NCBI RefSeq assembly: GCF_002111585.1
Contig: NZ_LUTP01000006.1
Location: 62,001-126,000, forward strand
Reading direction: 5' to 3'
Length of the DNA stretch: 64,000 bases
From: Lonsdalea iberica
GTDB taxonomy: Bacteria > Pseudomonadota > Gammaproteobacteria > Enterobacterales > Enterobacteriaceae
Positions 25,801 to 35,562 of this stretch are shown piece by piece. Position numbers and translations under genes: made by a program. The notes under the pieces were generated by a model that worked only from the letters and a program-made list of their open reading frames with translations, ran no database searches and was not told the DNA's origin. The stretch's first letter is position 1. Each line of letters starts with the position of its first letter.

Positions 25801-26044
25801 TAAAAATATATCCTTATTTTATTGCTGCAGTAAAATTGAGTTTCATATAAATCAGAAACAACAAAAAGCGGCGCGATTATAATTACTTTCCCTTCCACTG
25901 TAAAAATTTCATTCGGGCTTACTGAAGGACAACGGACAATTAAACGTGGCGCGCTCAAGACAATAAAACTGGAGCGAGTTCGTGAAACAAATGTTCTATT
26001 ACGAGGGTAAAGCCTGTCGAGCGCGCTATTGTCATCTGTCGTCG

Positions 26045-27703
26045 CTATTCAGCCCGCCCCCGCGCCAGCCAAAGCACACGTGAAAACATATGACGCATCA
26101 GCGGCGGAATTGCCCTTTCCCCCCCTGTCGCCGCTTCCATGGCCACTTCTATGGCAAGATCCGGCTTGGAAGTACGATGAATGGCCTTGGCGATGATTTT
26201 AGTTGGCGATAGCGGCACATTATCCGGCAACTGCGCGACGCGGTGATAAACCTGAGCGAATCCGCTCTTATACATGAAATATTCCATATCTCGCGCCGGC
26301 AGCACCGTCAAATGGTCTCGTTCATGTTCATGCTGATCCACCAGCAGACTTCGGGTCGTCGCGGCATATTTTTTACCCGCTTCATCGCCGTCAACCAGCA
26401 CATGCCATTCAATTCCCATGCGCTGGGCGAATTTAAGCAGCGGCCTCAGCCCGGCCTGCGCGAACTCAACCACCTTCACCCCCTCAGCGCCGAAGCGGTG
26501 ACCGCATTGACGCGCTAGCTCGCCAATCATCCACACTTCCGTTTCCCCTTCCACCAGCAGCCAACAGCGCGCAAACAGCGACGCAGGCCGGTTGATGCGG
26601 ATGTGGAAGGCAATACGGCGCGCGTCCTCCACCGACATGCCTTGTGGCCCGAGACGATACGTTGCCACCCTGGTTGCATTTCGCACCAGCCGACAAAGCT
26701 GTTCTACCGGCACCAGCGATAGCAATTCGCCGGAGTTGGTCGTGGTCATTTTCTGAAGCGGCAATTGGCTTAACAGGCCCCAGGCTACGGAAAGCATAAT
26801 CGGATGCAGCCGGGTTTCCGGGTCTTCTATCAGCAGCAGCGGGCGAGCCTCAGGGTCGAGCCTCACCGCGCCTTTCGCCTGCAGTAGCGTCACGAACAGG
26901 CTAAGCAAAATAATGCGATGATTCCGGCTGTTGGGGCCGGCCATCATGCGGTTGATGGTATCAAGCGCTCGCCATGAGCGGCCGCCGCCCAGACGCGCAT
27001 GTCGCTGATGACGATCGTTGGGCGCCGCATTCTGTTCGGAGAAATAGTGTTCGACCAATTGACGCATAATCGCCACCCCTTGGTGCAGTTCACGATTGGT
27101 CATGCGATGAGGGTTCTGCCCCAGCGACTCCACCAGCAGTTCAAACTGCTGCGCCAGATGTTCTCCGTTTTCGACCTCAGGTTCGATTGACGGCACGGGC
27201 TGCCGCCGCATGAAACGAGCATCGCGCAGCCTGAGCACCGGATGAAGATGAATTAACGTCTGCGCCAGCGCATCAATATCCGACAGAGAACGCGCTTGCC
27301 CGTGCTCGTCCAGAAAACTGCGCCTGGTCTTGACCGCTTTCGACTGATCGACCTCACCTTCAAGGCGATAAACAATGCGTTTGAGGCGCTCGTCCCCGTG
27401 AATAAATAAAGGAAATAGCTTACGGTAGCGTGCAGATTGATGATGACCCACATCGGTTTCACGAAACGTGAAAACGATCTGGAGGTGGTTTTCACGGCTG
27501 GCCTCGTCGCCGGGAGTGAAATGGAAGTCATCCAGCTGGAAGCGATATAGCGGCGGCGCGGGGGACAGCAGTAAAGAGAGCGCGTCGAGCAAACTGGATT
27601 TTCCCCAGGCATTTTCGCCAATCAAGACCGTATTCTCATCCAACGCCAGAGACAGCCGGTTAATTCCCCGGAAACCAACAATATCGACCTTTTCCAGATA
27701 CAT
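26045..27703 (-). CDS. ybjD: OLD-family ATP-dependent endonuclease YbjD
   Basis: The 552-residue protein equals E. coli YbjD in length. It has an N-terminal ABC/SMC-like ATPase half with Walker A GENAWGKSS (about residues 30-38), a Walker B region RPLLLIEDPETRLHP, and a C-terminal TOPRIM half (LLVEGETE and VDGDEAGKKYA). Proteins of this overcoming-lysogenisation-defect family are DNA nucleases, but the cellular role of YbjD is not established. It is a conserved core gene here, not part of an evident defence island. Confidence 0.93.
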   Translation of the reverse strand: MYLEKVDIVGFRGINRLSLALDENTVLIGENAWGKSSLLDALSLLLSPAPPLYRFQLDDFHFTPGDEASRENHLQIVFTFRETDVGHHQSARYRKLFPLFIHGDERLKRIVYRLEGEVDQSKAVKTRRSFLDEHGQARSLSDIDALAQTLIHLHPVLRLRDARFMRRQPVPSIEPEVENGEHLAQQFELLVESLGQNPHRMTNRELHQGVAIMRQLVEHYFSEQNAAPNDRHQRHARLGGGRSWRALDTINRMMAGPNSRNHRIILLSLFVTLLQAKGAVRLDPEARPLLLIEDPETRLHPIMLSVAWGLLSQLPLQKMTTTNSGELLSLVPVEQLCRLVRNATRVATYRLGPQGMSVEDARRIAFHIRINRPASLFARCWLLVEGETEVWMIGELARQCGHRFGAEGVKVVEFAQAGLRPLLKFAQRMGIEWHVLVDGDEAGKKYAATTRSLLVDQHEHERDHLTVLPARDMEYFMYKSGFAQVYHRVAQLPDNVPLSPTKIIAKAIHRTSKPDLAIEVAMEAATGGERAIPPLMRHMFSRVLWLARGRAE

Positions 27704-27873
27704 CCGCCCCTCCTCATGGGCTATGTCATGACCTGCATGGAGACACGCTTCGGCAGGGTCTGATTTCGCCCGCCATCACTGCTTTACCCGATTTTGTTTT
27801 TTATTTAAAATCACATAATTACAACTTATCACTCCAGCCAAACCGCGCCACTTTCCCAAGGAAAATCTTCACT

Positions 27874-28776
27874 ATGTATTCAGGATTACTGATCATTCTG
27901 CTGCCGCTGATACTCGGCTATCTGATCCCTGTGCGCAATAAAACCCTACTGCAAGGCGTGAACCGGCTACTGAGCTGGATGGTGTACGTCATCCTGTTCC
28001 TAATGGGCATCAGCCTGGCCTTTCTGGAAAATCTGGGCAGCAACCTGCTTGCCGTACTGCAATATGCCACCGTTTATACCGTCTGCATTATCGCGGCGAA
28101 TCTGTTGGCGCTATGGTTGCTGGAAAAACGCAGCGCCTGGACGGCCACGGCGCTTTCCTATGAGGAGATCCCTTCCCGACTAAAAATGATGCTGGAATCG
28201 CTGCAGCTATGCGGGGTGGTGCTAGCGGGGTTCCTGCTGGGGCTGAGCCAATGGTCTTTCTTGAAGTTCGCAGCCTCAGGCGGAGAATACGCGCTGCTCG
28301 TGCTGCTGTGCCTGGTCGGGATCCAACTGCGCAACAGCGGTATGACCTTGCGCCAAATCGTTATCAATCGTCGCGGCACGATTATCGCCGGTGTCGTGGC
28401 CGTCAGCGCGTTGTGCGGCGGCGCGCTGGCTTCGCTGCTGCTCGACATGCCTTTGAAAACCGGTCTGGCGATGGCTTCCGGCTATGGCTGGTATTCGCTG
28501 TCGGGCATTTTGATGACTGATGCCTACGGTCCGGTTATCGGGAGCGCGGCATTCTTTAACGATCTGGCGCGTGAACTGATCGCCATCATGCTGATCCCGA
28601 GCCTGATTCGATCCCGCCGCGCCAGCGCACTGGGCTTGTGCGGCGCTACCTCGATGGACTTTACGCTGCCGGTACTGCAACGCAGCGGCGGCGTCGACAT
28701 GGTTCCGCCCGCCATCGTGCACGGTTTCATACTGAGCCTGCTGTCGCCGGTCTTGATCGCGATGTTCGTCGCCTGA
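27874..28776 (+). CDS. lysO: lysine exporter LysO
   Basis: LysO (YbjE) is an inner-membrane exporter of L-lysine and its toxic analogue thialysine, regulated by ArgP in E. coli. The 300-residue product (299 in E. coli) has about eight hydrophobic segments and the family segments SWMVYVILFLMGISLA, FNDLARELIAIMLIP and LCGATSMDFTLPVLQ, the last two carrying membrane-embedded acidic residues important for transport. CAAGGAAAA precedes the ATG. It is divergent from ybjD and converges on amiD. Confidence 0.93.
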   Translation: MYSGLLIILLPLILGYLIPVRNKTLLQGVNRLLSWMVYVILFLMGISLAFLENLGSNLLAVLQYATVYTVCIIAANLLALWLLEKRSAWTATALSYEEIPSRLKMMLESLQLCGVVLAGFLLGLSQWSFLKFAASGGEYALLVLLCLVGIQLRNSGMTLRQIVINRRGTIIAGVVAVSALCGGALASLLLDMPLKTGLAMASGYGWYSLSGILMTDAYGPVIGSAAFFNDLARELIAIMLIPSLIRSRRASALGLCGATSMDFTLPVLQRSGGVDMVPPAIVHGFILSLLSPVLIAMFVA

Positions 28777-28800
28777 ACCCACAGAGCAGGTGAACACCCG

Positions 28801-29643
28801 CTACTGCCCCCCGTATTTCTCCAGCAGCGAATCCACGATAGCCTCGGTTTCAGCATCGGCAACTCCGTCATAGCGTTGGGGACGGAAATGCATCTGGAAG
28901 GCCGCGATCACACGCTGCTGCTGTTGCGTCGTGATCAAATCATTGACCTCGTAGCCATAGCGAGCCAGCTTATCCAGCAGCGGACGCACAGCGACCGGCT
29001 CATCCCGCGCGCGGCCCGCCAGATAAAATCGTACCCTATCCGTATCAGGCCAGGCGCCGATACCGGCCTCCGCCAGCGCTTTCCAGGGGAATAACGGTCC
29101 GGGGTCAACCTTTCTTTGCGGTGCGATATCGCTGTGGGCGACCACATTCCAAGGCGCGATCTGGTGGCGCTCCAGGATATCCCGCGCCAGATGCGCCAGC
29201 AGCGCCACCTGTTGCGGCGAATACGGCGCCCAGCGGCAGCTCCCCAACAACGAACAACGGTAGCCCTTATTCTCCAATTCTATTCCCACGGAGAGGGAAT
29301 TCAGTTGAACCGCTCCACGCCAATAGCTGATCCCGGCATGCCACGCGGCCTGGGACTCCGGCACTAGCTGCCACGCCACGGGGACGCCCGCGCTAAGCGG
29401 CGGCTTTTCGGGGATCAGATAGTGCGCGCTGACCTCGCCCTGCGTCAGGAGATGCAGCGAGTTGGCGAAGTCCTCCGCGGTGTAATGAATGACCAGCAGT
29501 TTGACGCGGGAAGTCTGATTGCGCGACACATCCGCCGTAGACAGTTGGTAATCCTGGCCAATGTGCGATACCGGTACGGCCGTGACGGGCGCCTTGCATC
29601 CGGCGAGCAACGCCAGTACCCCGGAAAACAGCATGCTACGCAT
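28801..29643 (-). CDS. amiD: N-acetylmuramoyl-L-alanine amidase AmiD
   Basis: AmiD is a zinc amidase anchored in the outer membrane that cleaves the bond between muramic acid and the stem peptide. The 280-residue protein begins with a lipoprotein signal (LALLAGC, lipid-modified Cys at about residue 16). Zinc ligands are in LVIHYTAEDF and VVAHSDIAPQRK...DPGPLFPW. The last 80 residues form the peptidoglycan-binding domain (VIAAFQMHFRPQRYDG). It is followed at its 5' side by ybjQ on the same strand, 13 bases apart. Confidence 0.94.
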   Translation of the reverse strand: MRSMLFSGVLALLAGCKAPVTAVPVSHIGQDYQLSTADVSRNQTSRVKLLVIHYTAEDFANSLHLLTQGEVSAHYLIPEKPPLSAGVPVAWQLVPESQAAWHAGISYWRGAVQLNSLSVGIELENKGYRCSLLGSCRWAPYSPQQVALLAHLARDILERHQIAPWNVVAHSDIAPQRKVDPGPLFPWKALAEAGIGAWPDTDRVRFYLAGRARDEPVAVRPLLDKLARYGYEVNDLITTQQQQRVIAAFQMHFRPQRYDGVADAETEAIVDSLLEKYGGQ

Positions 29644-29656
29644 CAGCCCGCCACCG

Positions 29657-29980
29657 TCAGCGGCTGAGTTTGACGGCAGTGCCGCTGATCGTGACCATCA
29701 GCATACTGCTGTCCTTGCCGACAGTTTCATAATCGATATCGATACCCACTACGGCATTGGCGCCTAAGTCCGCCGCTTGTTCTTCCAGCTCTTTAAACGC
29801 AATCTGGCGCGCGCGCCGCAGTTCCTTCTCGTAAGCGCCTGAGCGGCCGCCGACGATATCTCGGATCCCGGCGAAAAAATCCCGGAAGATATTCGCGCCG
29901 AGTATCGCTTCGCCCGCGACCACGCCGCAGTATTCAGTAATCACAAAGCCTTCGAGCGTGGGAGTCGTAGACAGTTGCAT
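29657..29980 (-). CDS. ybjQ: UPF0145 protein YbjQ
   Basis: The 107-residue protein matches E. coli YbjQ in length and nearly throughout ([34 protein letters not shown]). It forms a small alpha-beta barrel-like pentamer in known structures, with no known activity. The frame is open to 30046, but the family start [11 protein letters not shown] is the ATG at 29980 with AAGGAGATTGCC upstream. It precedes amiD in a probable two-gene operon. Confidence 0.93.
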   Translation of the reverse strand: MQLSTTPTLEGFVITEYCGVVAGEAILGANIFRDFFAGIRDIVGGRSGAYEKELRRARQIAFKELEEQAADLGANAVVGIDIDYETVGKDSSMLMVTISGTAVKLSR

Positions 29981-30280
29981 GGCAATCTCCTTGAGGAATT
30001 CGGATGAGTCGTCAAATACATCGTCAGGATGTTCGCGCGGCGACAATGAAAAGGTGTCGCCGTCTGCGCAAAACCCGAGACGGAAGTATAGCCTGCTGGC
30101 GCAGTGAATCCTCCGGCAGATTCACCGCTGTTTTCCTGTTGAAAACAAAACAGGCGATAAAAAATCGTTTATGAGGTGTGGTTATCACCTGAGAAATCAG
30201 GCGATGAAGACGGGAAATCGTTATTTTATGCTATTAAGCGGGCAATAAAACGCCTGTTTGCAAATTTTAACCCGTGGCGA

Positions 30281-30298
30281 TTGCATAACTATTCTGCC
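30281..30298 (+). promoter_or_regulatory. possible ARG box upstream of artP
   Basis: TGCAT-AACT-ATTCT at 30282-30295 matches eight of ten conserved positions of the ArgR consensus TGAAT-N4-ATTCA. The partner box 21 bases upstream is weak (five of ten), so this is less sure than the artJ pair. Confidence 0.45.
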
Positions 30299-30341
30299 AA
30301 CGTTACCATTTGCGGCATCAATGTCTATTCAATTCTTGCGC

Positions 30342-31070
30342 ATGAGTATTCAACTAAACAGCATTAACTGTTTCTACGGCGCGCATCAGGCGCTGTTCGA
30401 TGTCACCCTTGACTGCCCGGCCGGTGAAACGCTGGTCCTGTTAGGGCCCAGCGGCGCGGGAAAAAGCTCCCTTCTGCGAGTGCTAAACTTGCTGGAGATG
30501 CCGCGTTCCGGTTCGTTGTCTATCGCCGGTAACCAGTTTGACTTTACCCGCACGCCGGGCGACGACGCAATTCGCGAACTCCGCCAAAACGTAGGGATGG
30601 TGTTTCAGCAATATAACCTGTGGCCGCATCTCACGGTGCAGCAGAACCTGGTCGAAGCGCCTTGCCGCGTGCTGGGATTAGGCCGTCAGGAAGCGCACGC
30701 TCGTGCTGAAAAGCTGCTGAAACGCCTGCGTCTGAACGACTTCGCCGACCGCTATCCGCTGCATCTTTCGGGCGGACAGCAACAACGTGTCGCCATTGCC
30801 CGAGCGCTGATGATGGAACCCCAGGTCCTGCTGTTCGATGAACCCACCGCGGCGCTGGACCCGGAGATCACCGCACAGGTCGTGGGCATTATCCAGGAGC
30901 TGAGCCAAACCGGCATCACTCAGGTCATCGTCACGCATGAGGTCGATTTCGCGCGTAAAACCGCCAGCCGCGTGGTGTATATGGAAGACGGGCGCGTTGT
31001 GGAGCATGGCGACGCCTCGCACTTCACTCAGCCGCAAACCCAAGAGTTTGCCAGCTACCTATCACACTGA
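30342..31070 (+). CDS. artP: arginine ABC transporter ATP-binding protein ArtP
   Basis: ArtP drives the ArtQM permease that imports L-arginine. The 242-residue protein has Walker [11 protein letters not shown]-loop VFQQYNLWP, signature [15 protein letters not shown] and Walker [13 protein letters not shown]. The ATG at 30342 gives the E. coli N-terminus [13 protein letters not shown]. An in-frame ATG 21 bases upstream (30321) would add MSIQFLR, which looks like a copy of the true start; neither has a strong ribosome site. It leads the operon artP-artI-artQ-artM. Confidence 0.95.
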   Translation: MSIQLNSINCFYGAHQALFDVTLDCPAGETLVLLGPSGAGKSSLLRVLNLLEMPRSGSLSIAGNQFDFTRTPGDDAIRELRQNVGMVFQQYNLWPHLTVQQNLVEAPCRVLGLGRQEAHARAEKLLKRLRLNDFADRYPLHLSGGQQQRVAIARALMMEPQVLLFDEPTAALDPEITAQVVGIIQELSQTGITQVIVTHEVDFARKTASRVVYMEDGRVVEHGDASHFTQPQTQEFASYLSH

Positions 31071-31087
31071 TGATTCAGGAAAGCCCT

Positions 31088-31819
31088 ATGAAAAAGGTAT
31101 TTGTGGCCGCGCTGCTTGCCGGATTGAGCCTGTCAGCCAGCGCAGCAAACACCCTGCGTTTCGCCACCGAAGCCTCTTATCCCCCCTTCGAATTTGTCGG
31201 TGCGGATAACCAGATTCAGGGATTTGACATCGATTTGGCTAACGCTCTGTGTCGGAAAATGGAAGCGACCTGTACATTTAATAATCAGTCGTTTGACAGC
31301 CTGATACCGGGCCTGAAATTCCGTCGCTTCGATGCCGTCATCGCCGGCATGGACATCACGCCGGAGCGTCAGCGTCAGGTCAACTTTACCCAGCCGTACT
31401 ATGACAACTCCGCGCTGTTCATCGCACAGAAAGATAGCGTGAAGGATGTTTCCGCGCTTAATGGCAAACGCGTCGGCGTGCAGAACGGCACCACCCATCA
31501 GAAGTACCTGCTGGAAACGCATCAGGACATTACCGTCGTGCCTTACGACAGCTATCAGAATGCGGTGCTGGATCTGAAAAACGGCCGTGTTTCTGCCGTG
31601 TTCGGGGATACCGCTGTGGTCAACGAATGGCTGAAGCAGAACGCCAACCTGGCCGTCGTCGGCGATAAGGTGACGAACAAGGCGTACTTTGGCGCCGGTC
31701 TGGGCATCGCGGTTCGTTTGCATAATGATGCGCTGCTGCAGAAATTCAATAACGCACTGAACAGCATCAAACAGGATGGGACTTACCAGGCCCTTTATCA
31801 AAAATGGTTCCAGCAATAG
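31088..31819 (+). CDS. artI: arginine-binding periplasmic protein ArtI
   Basis: This 243-residue solute-binding protein has a 19-residue signal peptide (MKKVFVAALLAGLSLSASA) and the family-3 binding-protein core (FATEASYPPFEFV, GFDIDLANALC, GMDITPERQ). It serves the ArtPQM transporter. It is 17 bases after artP. It is a paralogue of artJ, which lies after the operon; the mature proteins are similar throughout. Confidence 0.93.
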   Translation: MKKVFVAALLAGLSLSASAANTLRFATEASYPPFEFVGADNQIQGFDIDLANALCRKMEATCTFNNQSFDSLIPGLKFRRFDAVIAGMDITPERQRQVNFTQPYYDNSALFIAQKDSVKDVSALNGKRVGVQNGTTHQKYLLETHQDITVVPYDSYQNAVLDLKNGRVSAVFGDTAVVNEWLKQNANLAVVGDKVTNKAYFGAGLGIAVRLHNDALLQKFNNALNSIKQDGTYQALYQKWFQQ

Positions 31820-31830
31820 TCTGATACCCG

Positions 31831-32547
31831 ATGATTGAATTACACCCTTTAGCCAGCGCCGCCGGGATGACCGTCGGCCTTGCCCTTTGCGCCCTGTTTT
31901 TAGGCCTGATTTTGGCGATGCTGTTTGCCCTGTGGGAAACGGCGCGCTGGAAAATCGTCAGCGCCTGCGGCACCGCATTGGTGACTTTGCTGCGCGGCCT
32001 GCCGGAAATTCTGGTCGTGCTGTTTATCTACTTCGGCTCTTCCCAGCTGCTGCTGATTCTGGCGGACGGATTCAGCATTAATTTGTATCTGTTCCAAATA
32101 CCGGTGCAGTTGGATATTGAAACATTTGAGGTCAGCCCGTTTCTGTGCGGCGTAATCGCATTGGCCTTGCTGTACGCCGCCTATGCGTCACAGACGCTGC
32201 GCGGCGCGTTGAAATCAGTCCCGCGCGGTCAGTGGGAGTCCGGACAGGCGCTGGGAATGACGAAAGGCGCAATCTTCCGCCGTCTCATCATGCCGCAGAT
32301 GTGGCGCCATGCGCTGCCTGGGCTGGGAAACCAGTGGCTGGTGCTGCTGAAAGACACGGCGCTGGTCTCGCTCATCAGCGTCAACGACCTCATGCTGCAG
32401 ACCAAAAGCATTGCAACGCGTACGCAAGAGCCCTTCACTTGGTACATGATAGCGGCAGCCATTTATCTAGTGATCACCCTGTTGAGCCAGTGGGTCCTTA
32501 AACGTATTGAAACTCGCGCCACTCGCTTCGAACGGAGGCCCTCCTGA
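31831..32547 (+). CDS. artQ: arginine ABC transporter permease ArtQ
   Basis: ArtQ is a 238-residue inner-membrane permease of the His/Glu/Arg family, one half of the ArtQM pair. It has about five membrane segments and the EAA-like loop [21 protein letters not shown] that docks on ArtP. It starts 11 bases after artI and its stop overlaps the artM start (TGATG), so translation is coupled. Confidence 0.95.
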   Translation: MIELHPLASAAGMTVGLALCALFLGLILAMLFALWETARWKIVSACGTALVTLLRGLPEILVVLFIYFGSSQLLLILADGFSINLYLFQIPVQLDIETFEVSPFLCGVIALALLYAAYASQTLRGALKSVPRGQWESGQALGMTKGAIFRRLIMPQMWRHALPGLGNQWLVLLKDTALVSLISVNDLMLQTKSIATRTQEPFTWYMIAAAIYLVITLLSQWVLKRIETRATRFERRPS

Positions 32548-33218
32548 TGCTTGACTATATTCCTGAGCTGCTCAAGGGGCTGCATACCAGCATCACGCTG
32601 ACGGTCACCGCGCTGATTGCGGCGCTGTTTTTGTCGCTGCTGCTGACCATCGTGCTGACGCTGAAGACGCCGCTGCTCTCCCTGGCCTCCCGCGCTTACA
32701 TTACGTTGTTTACCGGCACCCCGCTGCTGGTACAGATCTTCCTGATCTACTATGGTCCGGGCCAGTTCGACGCCATCAAGCAGATCCCCTGGCTTTGGTC
32801 TCTACTCTCTCAGCCATGGTTGTGCGCCATGATCGCGCTGGCGCTCAATAGCGCCGCCTACACCACCCAGCTATTTTATGGCGCGGTGCGCGCCATTCCA
32901 GACGGTCAGTGGCAATCCTGCGCGGCCCTCGGGATGAACAAACGCCAGACGCTACGCATTCTGCTGCCTTTCGCCTTCAAACGCGCGCTGTCGTCCTACT
33001 CGAACGAAGTCGTGCTGGTGTTTAAAGGGACCTCTCTCGCCTATACCATCACACTGATGGATGTGATGGGCTACGGGCAACTGCTTTATGGTCGGACTTA
33101 TGACGTTTTGGTGTTTGGCGCCGCCGGCATCGTTTACCTTTGTGTGAATGGACTGCTAACGTTAATTCTGCGGATGGTTGAACGCCGGGCTCTGGCCTTT
33201 GAAAATCACGATGCATAA
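32547..33218 (+). CDS. artM: arginine ABC transporter permease ArtM
   Basis: ArtM is the second, 223-residue permease subunit. It has five membrane segments and the EAA loop QSCAALGMNKRQTLRILLP. It is the last gene of the artPIQM operon, which ends in the terminator at 33252-33276. Confidence 0.95.
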   Translation: MLDYIPELLKGLHTSITLTVTALIAALFLSLLLTIVLTLKTPLLSLASRAYITLFTGTPLLVQIFLIYYGPGQFDAIKQIPWLWSLLSQPWLCAMIALALNSAAYTTQLFYGAVRAIPDGQWQSCAALGMNKRQTLRILLPFAFKRALSSYSNEVVLVFKGTSLAYTITLMDVMGYGQLLYGRTYDVLVFGAAGIVYLCVNGLLTLILRMVERRALAFENHDA

Positions 33219-33251
33219 CCACGCACGATTGTGATGCTTCCAGCCCGAAAG

Positions 33252-33276
33252 AGCCCGACTCTCTCGGGCTTTTTTA
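33252..33276 (+). terminator. Rho-independent terminator after artM
   Basis: AGCCCGA-CTCTC-TCGGGCT is a perfect seven-pair stem followed by a run of T. Confidence 0.88.
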
Positions 33277-33365
33277 TGCACTCAGTACGCACACGCCAAT
33301 GAGTGGAATGCGTCGCTTATCGTCCAGCATTCAAAACCTTAGTCACCGTTGACTGCCCTTTTGCC

Positions 33366-33404
33366 ATTGAATTTGTAATTGTTTTGTTTGCATATAAATT
33401 CACT
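33366..33404 (+). promoter_or_regulatory. paired ARG boxes upstream of artJ
   Basis: TGCAT-ATAA-ATTCA at 33389-33402 matches nine of ten conserved positions of the ArgR consensus. A second, weaker box with a perfect left half (TGAAT-TTGT-AATTG) starts at 33368, exactly 21 bases upstream, the spacing of paired 18-base ARG boxes. ArgR repression of artJ is known in E. coli, and this pair lies 70-105 bases before the artJ start. Confidence 0.65.
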
Positions 33405-33472
33405 CGGTGGCAAGGTAAGCCTCTAGGGCGGACCGTAATTTCGTCTAACTATAACGATCTGGAGTGAACACA

Positions 33473-34207
33473 ATGAAGAAATGGGTACTTGCCACTCTGT
33501 TGGCTGGAATGAGCTTTGGCGTTGCGGCTGCAGACAACATTCGGTTTGCCTCTTCGGCTACCTATCCGCCGTTTGATTTTATGGATGCGAATAATCAGAT
33601 CGCCGGCTTCGATATTGATCTGGCCAAGGCCATGTGCGACCAGATGAAGGCGACATGTACCTTCACTAATCAGGCTTTCGACAGCCTGATCCCGGCGCTG
33701 AAATTCCGTCGTTATGACGCCGTCATTTCCGGAATGGACATCACCCCAGAGCGCAGCAAGCAGGTCGCCTTTTCACAGCCTTACTATGCCAACTCCGCCA
33801 TTGTGATCTCACAGAAAGGAAAGTTCGCGACATTTGCCGATCTTAAGGGCAAACGTATCGGTATGGAAAACGGCACCACTCACCAGAAATACCTTAATGA
33901 GAAGCATCCTGAGATACAGACGGTGTCTTACGATAGTTACCAAAACGCCATCATTGACCTCAAAAATGGCCGTATCGATGGGGTGTTCGGTGATACCGCG
34001 GTCGTCGATGAATGGCTGAAAAACAGCCCTGAACTGGGGGCGGTGGGTGAAAAAATTACTGACCCGGCCTACTTCGGCATCGGTTTGGGGATTGCCGTGC
34101 GTCCGGACAACTCCGCCTTGCTGGCGAAATTGAATCAGGCGCTCAGCGATGTAAAGGCGAACGGCACTTATAAAACGATTAGCGATAAGTGGTTCCCGGC
34201 GCAGTAA
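33473..34207 (+). CDS. artJ: arginine-binding periplasmic protein ArtJ
   Basis: ArtJ is a 244-residue high-affinity L-arginine-binding protein. It has a signal peptide (MKKWVLATLLAGMSFGVAA) and the binding core (FASSATYPPFDFMD, GFDIDLAKAMC, GMDITPERSK). The frame opens at a GTG at 33464, but the ATG at 33473, eight bases after GGAG, matches the family. It has its own ARG-box promoter and is separated from artM by a terminator, as in E. coli. Confidence 0.95.
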   Translation: MKKWVLATLLAGMSFGVAAADNIRFASSATYPPFDFMDANNQIAGFDIDLAKAMCDQMKATCTFTNQAFDSLIPALKFRRYDAVISGMDITPERSKQVAFSQPYYANSAIVISQKGKFATFADLKGKRIGMENGTTHQKYLNEKHPEIQTVSYDSYQNAIIDLKNGRIDGVFGDTAVVDEWLKNSPELGAVGEKITDPAYFGIGLGIAVRPDNSALLAKLNQALSDVKANGTYKTISDKWFPAQ

Positions 34208-34229
34208 GTCGCACACGCGCTAACGTCAT

Positions 34230-34248
34230 CGGGCTGCGGTGCAGCCCG
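34230..34248 (+). terminator. hairpin after artJ
   Basis: CGGGCTGC-GGT-GCAGCCCG is a perfect eight-pair stem 22 bases past the artJ stop. The following GTCTTC is a poor T tract, so it may act as an RNA-stabilising end and not a strong terminator. Confidence 0.5.
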
Positions 34249-34364
34249 TCTTCACCCGCCTCATTCCCCATCTGTCCCCTTTCCATGCTGTAACTCGCCG
34301 CCCTGTCTCTACTCGCCGTCGATCTCCATCGACATCACTCCCGGGCTGACACCCTGCGCTGAAT

Positions 34365-35495
34365 TTACGCTACCCGTTTCAGCAAGGTCAGCACTTCATA
34401 GTGCGCGGTATGCGGAAACATATCGAACAGCTGGATTTGTTCGGCGCGATAGCCGGGGAGCCGCGACATATCCTTCGCCATACTTTGGGCGTTGCAGCTG
34501 GAATAGAGAAGGTACGGCGGTGCCATTCGACTGAGATACTGACAGAGGTCGTCCCCAATGCCGCGACGAGGCGGATTCACGATAACCAAATCCGGCACCG
34601 CGCCTTTTCCGATGGCAAACCGCGTCGAATCCAGCGCCTCGAAGTGCACTTTCTTCAGCCCGAGCAGTTCGGCGGAGCGTCGCGCGCAAGCGATAGCCTC
34701 GGCGCTGATTTCAATACCGGTCAACGTCATCTCCGGCGTCGCGCAGTGAAGTCCAAATCCGCCCACGCCGCAGAACAAATCCCACAGGCTGCGGACCGGC
34801 AGCGCGTGTACCCAGCGCCGGGCGGTGTCGTATAGCGACGCGGCCACATCAGGGTTGGTCTGGAAGAAGCTTTGCGGGCGGATGGCCAGCGGTATCTGAT
34901 TAAACGCTTCCTCCAGCACCTGCTGGCGGCTGAGCGGGATTTCTTGCTCCCCTTCCATGATCGCCTGATGCACGGGCTGGATGTTGGCGGATATCACCGC
35001 CAGCTGCGGCAGCTGTTCCTGCAACCACGGCAGCGCCGCACGCAATGGGTTCAGTTTGGTTTCCGAGCGTAAAACAAACCGCAGCATAAAATGCCCGTTC
35101 AACCGACTTTCCGTCAGCAGCAGATATTTCAGCTCGCCGCGCCGACGAGCCACTTGATAAGGCGTTAATCCCGCCCGCGCGATAAACGTCTTCAGTACCG
35201 TAAACACGGGCTTGAAACTGTCGGGATAAAGCGGGCAGTCGCACAGGTCGACCGAGGTGCCGTCGCGATGGAGTACACCCAACAGCGGACGCTCGACGCT
35301 GCCGCTCACCACCATCTTGGCTTTATTGCGAAAGCCGCTATGGGGCGAAGGAAGCGCGGGCAGCCACTGACAAACCGAATGGTCAGCCAGCAGGTCATTC
35401 AAATGCTGCTGTTTGTCTTCCAACTGCTGCGGATACTCTTTTTCCAACCATTGGCAGGAACGGCAGGTGCCGTCGTTGTAGCGGGCGCAATGCAT
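34365..35495 (-). CDS. rlmC: 23S rRNA m5U747 methyltransferase RlmC
   Basis: RlmC (RumB) methylates U747 of 23S rRNA using SAM and carries an iron-sulfur cluster. The 376-residue protein has the cluster cysteines at the N-terminus ([16 protein letters not shown]) and in DLCDCPLYP, the SAM motif [20 protein letters not shown] and the nucleophile segment SSCNAQ. The frame is open to 35684, but the ATG at 35495 gives the family start and length (375 in E. coli). It follows ybjO downstream of the pot operon. Confidence 0.95.
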   Translation of the reverse strand: MHCARYNDGTCRSCQWLEKEYPQQLEDKQQHLNDLLADHSVCQWLPALPSPHSGFRNKAKMVVSGSVERPLLGVLHRDGTSVDLCDCPLYPDSFKPVFTVLKTFIARAGLTPYQVARRRGELKYLLLTESRLNGHFMLRFVLRSETKLNPLRAALPWLQEQLPQLAVISANIQPVHQAIMEGEQEIPLSRQQVLEEAFNQIPLAIRPQSFFQTNPDVAASLYDTARRWVHALPVRSLWDLFCGVGGFGLHCATPEMTLTGIEISAEAIACARRSAELLGLKKVHFEALDSTRFAIGKGAVPDLVIVNPPRRGIGDDLCQYLSRMAPPYLLYSSCNAQSMAKDMSRLPGYRAEQIQLFDMFPHTAHYEVLTLLKRVA

Positions 35496-35562
35496 CACGG
35501 TAAATTTGAAACCTGTTAAGAAATCAAAGGAGGCGAATTGTAGCACCCCCTTGAGCGAAAGA

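Noticed and set aside
25982-26083. Small plus-strand frame starting with GTG near the ybjD 3' end
   Set aside because: It is only about 33 codons, has no ribosome site, and its second half is antisense to ybjD.
26045-27703. OLD-family nuclease as part of a Gabija-type phage defence system
   Set aside because: The gene aligns end to end with the conserved YbjD of E. coli and has no UvrD-like helicase (GajB) partner nearby.
27704-27873. Lysine riboswitch ahead of lysO
   Set aside because: The leader is short and AT-rich with no recognisable L-box elements, and E. coli lysO is controlled by ArgP.
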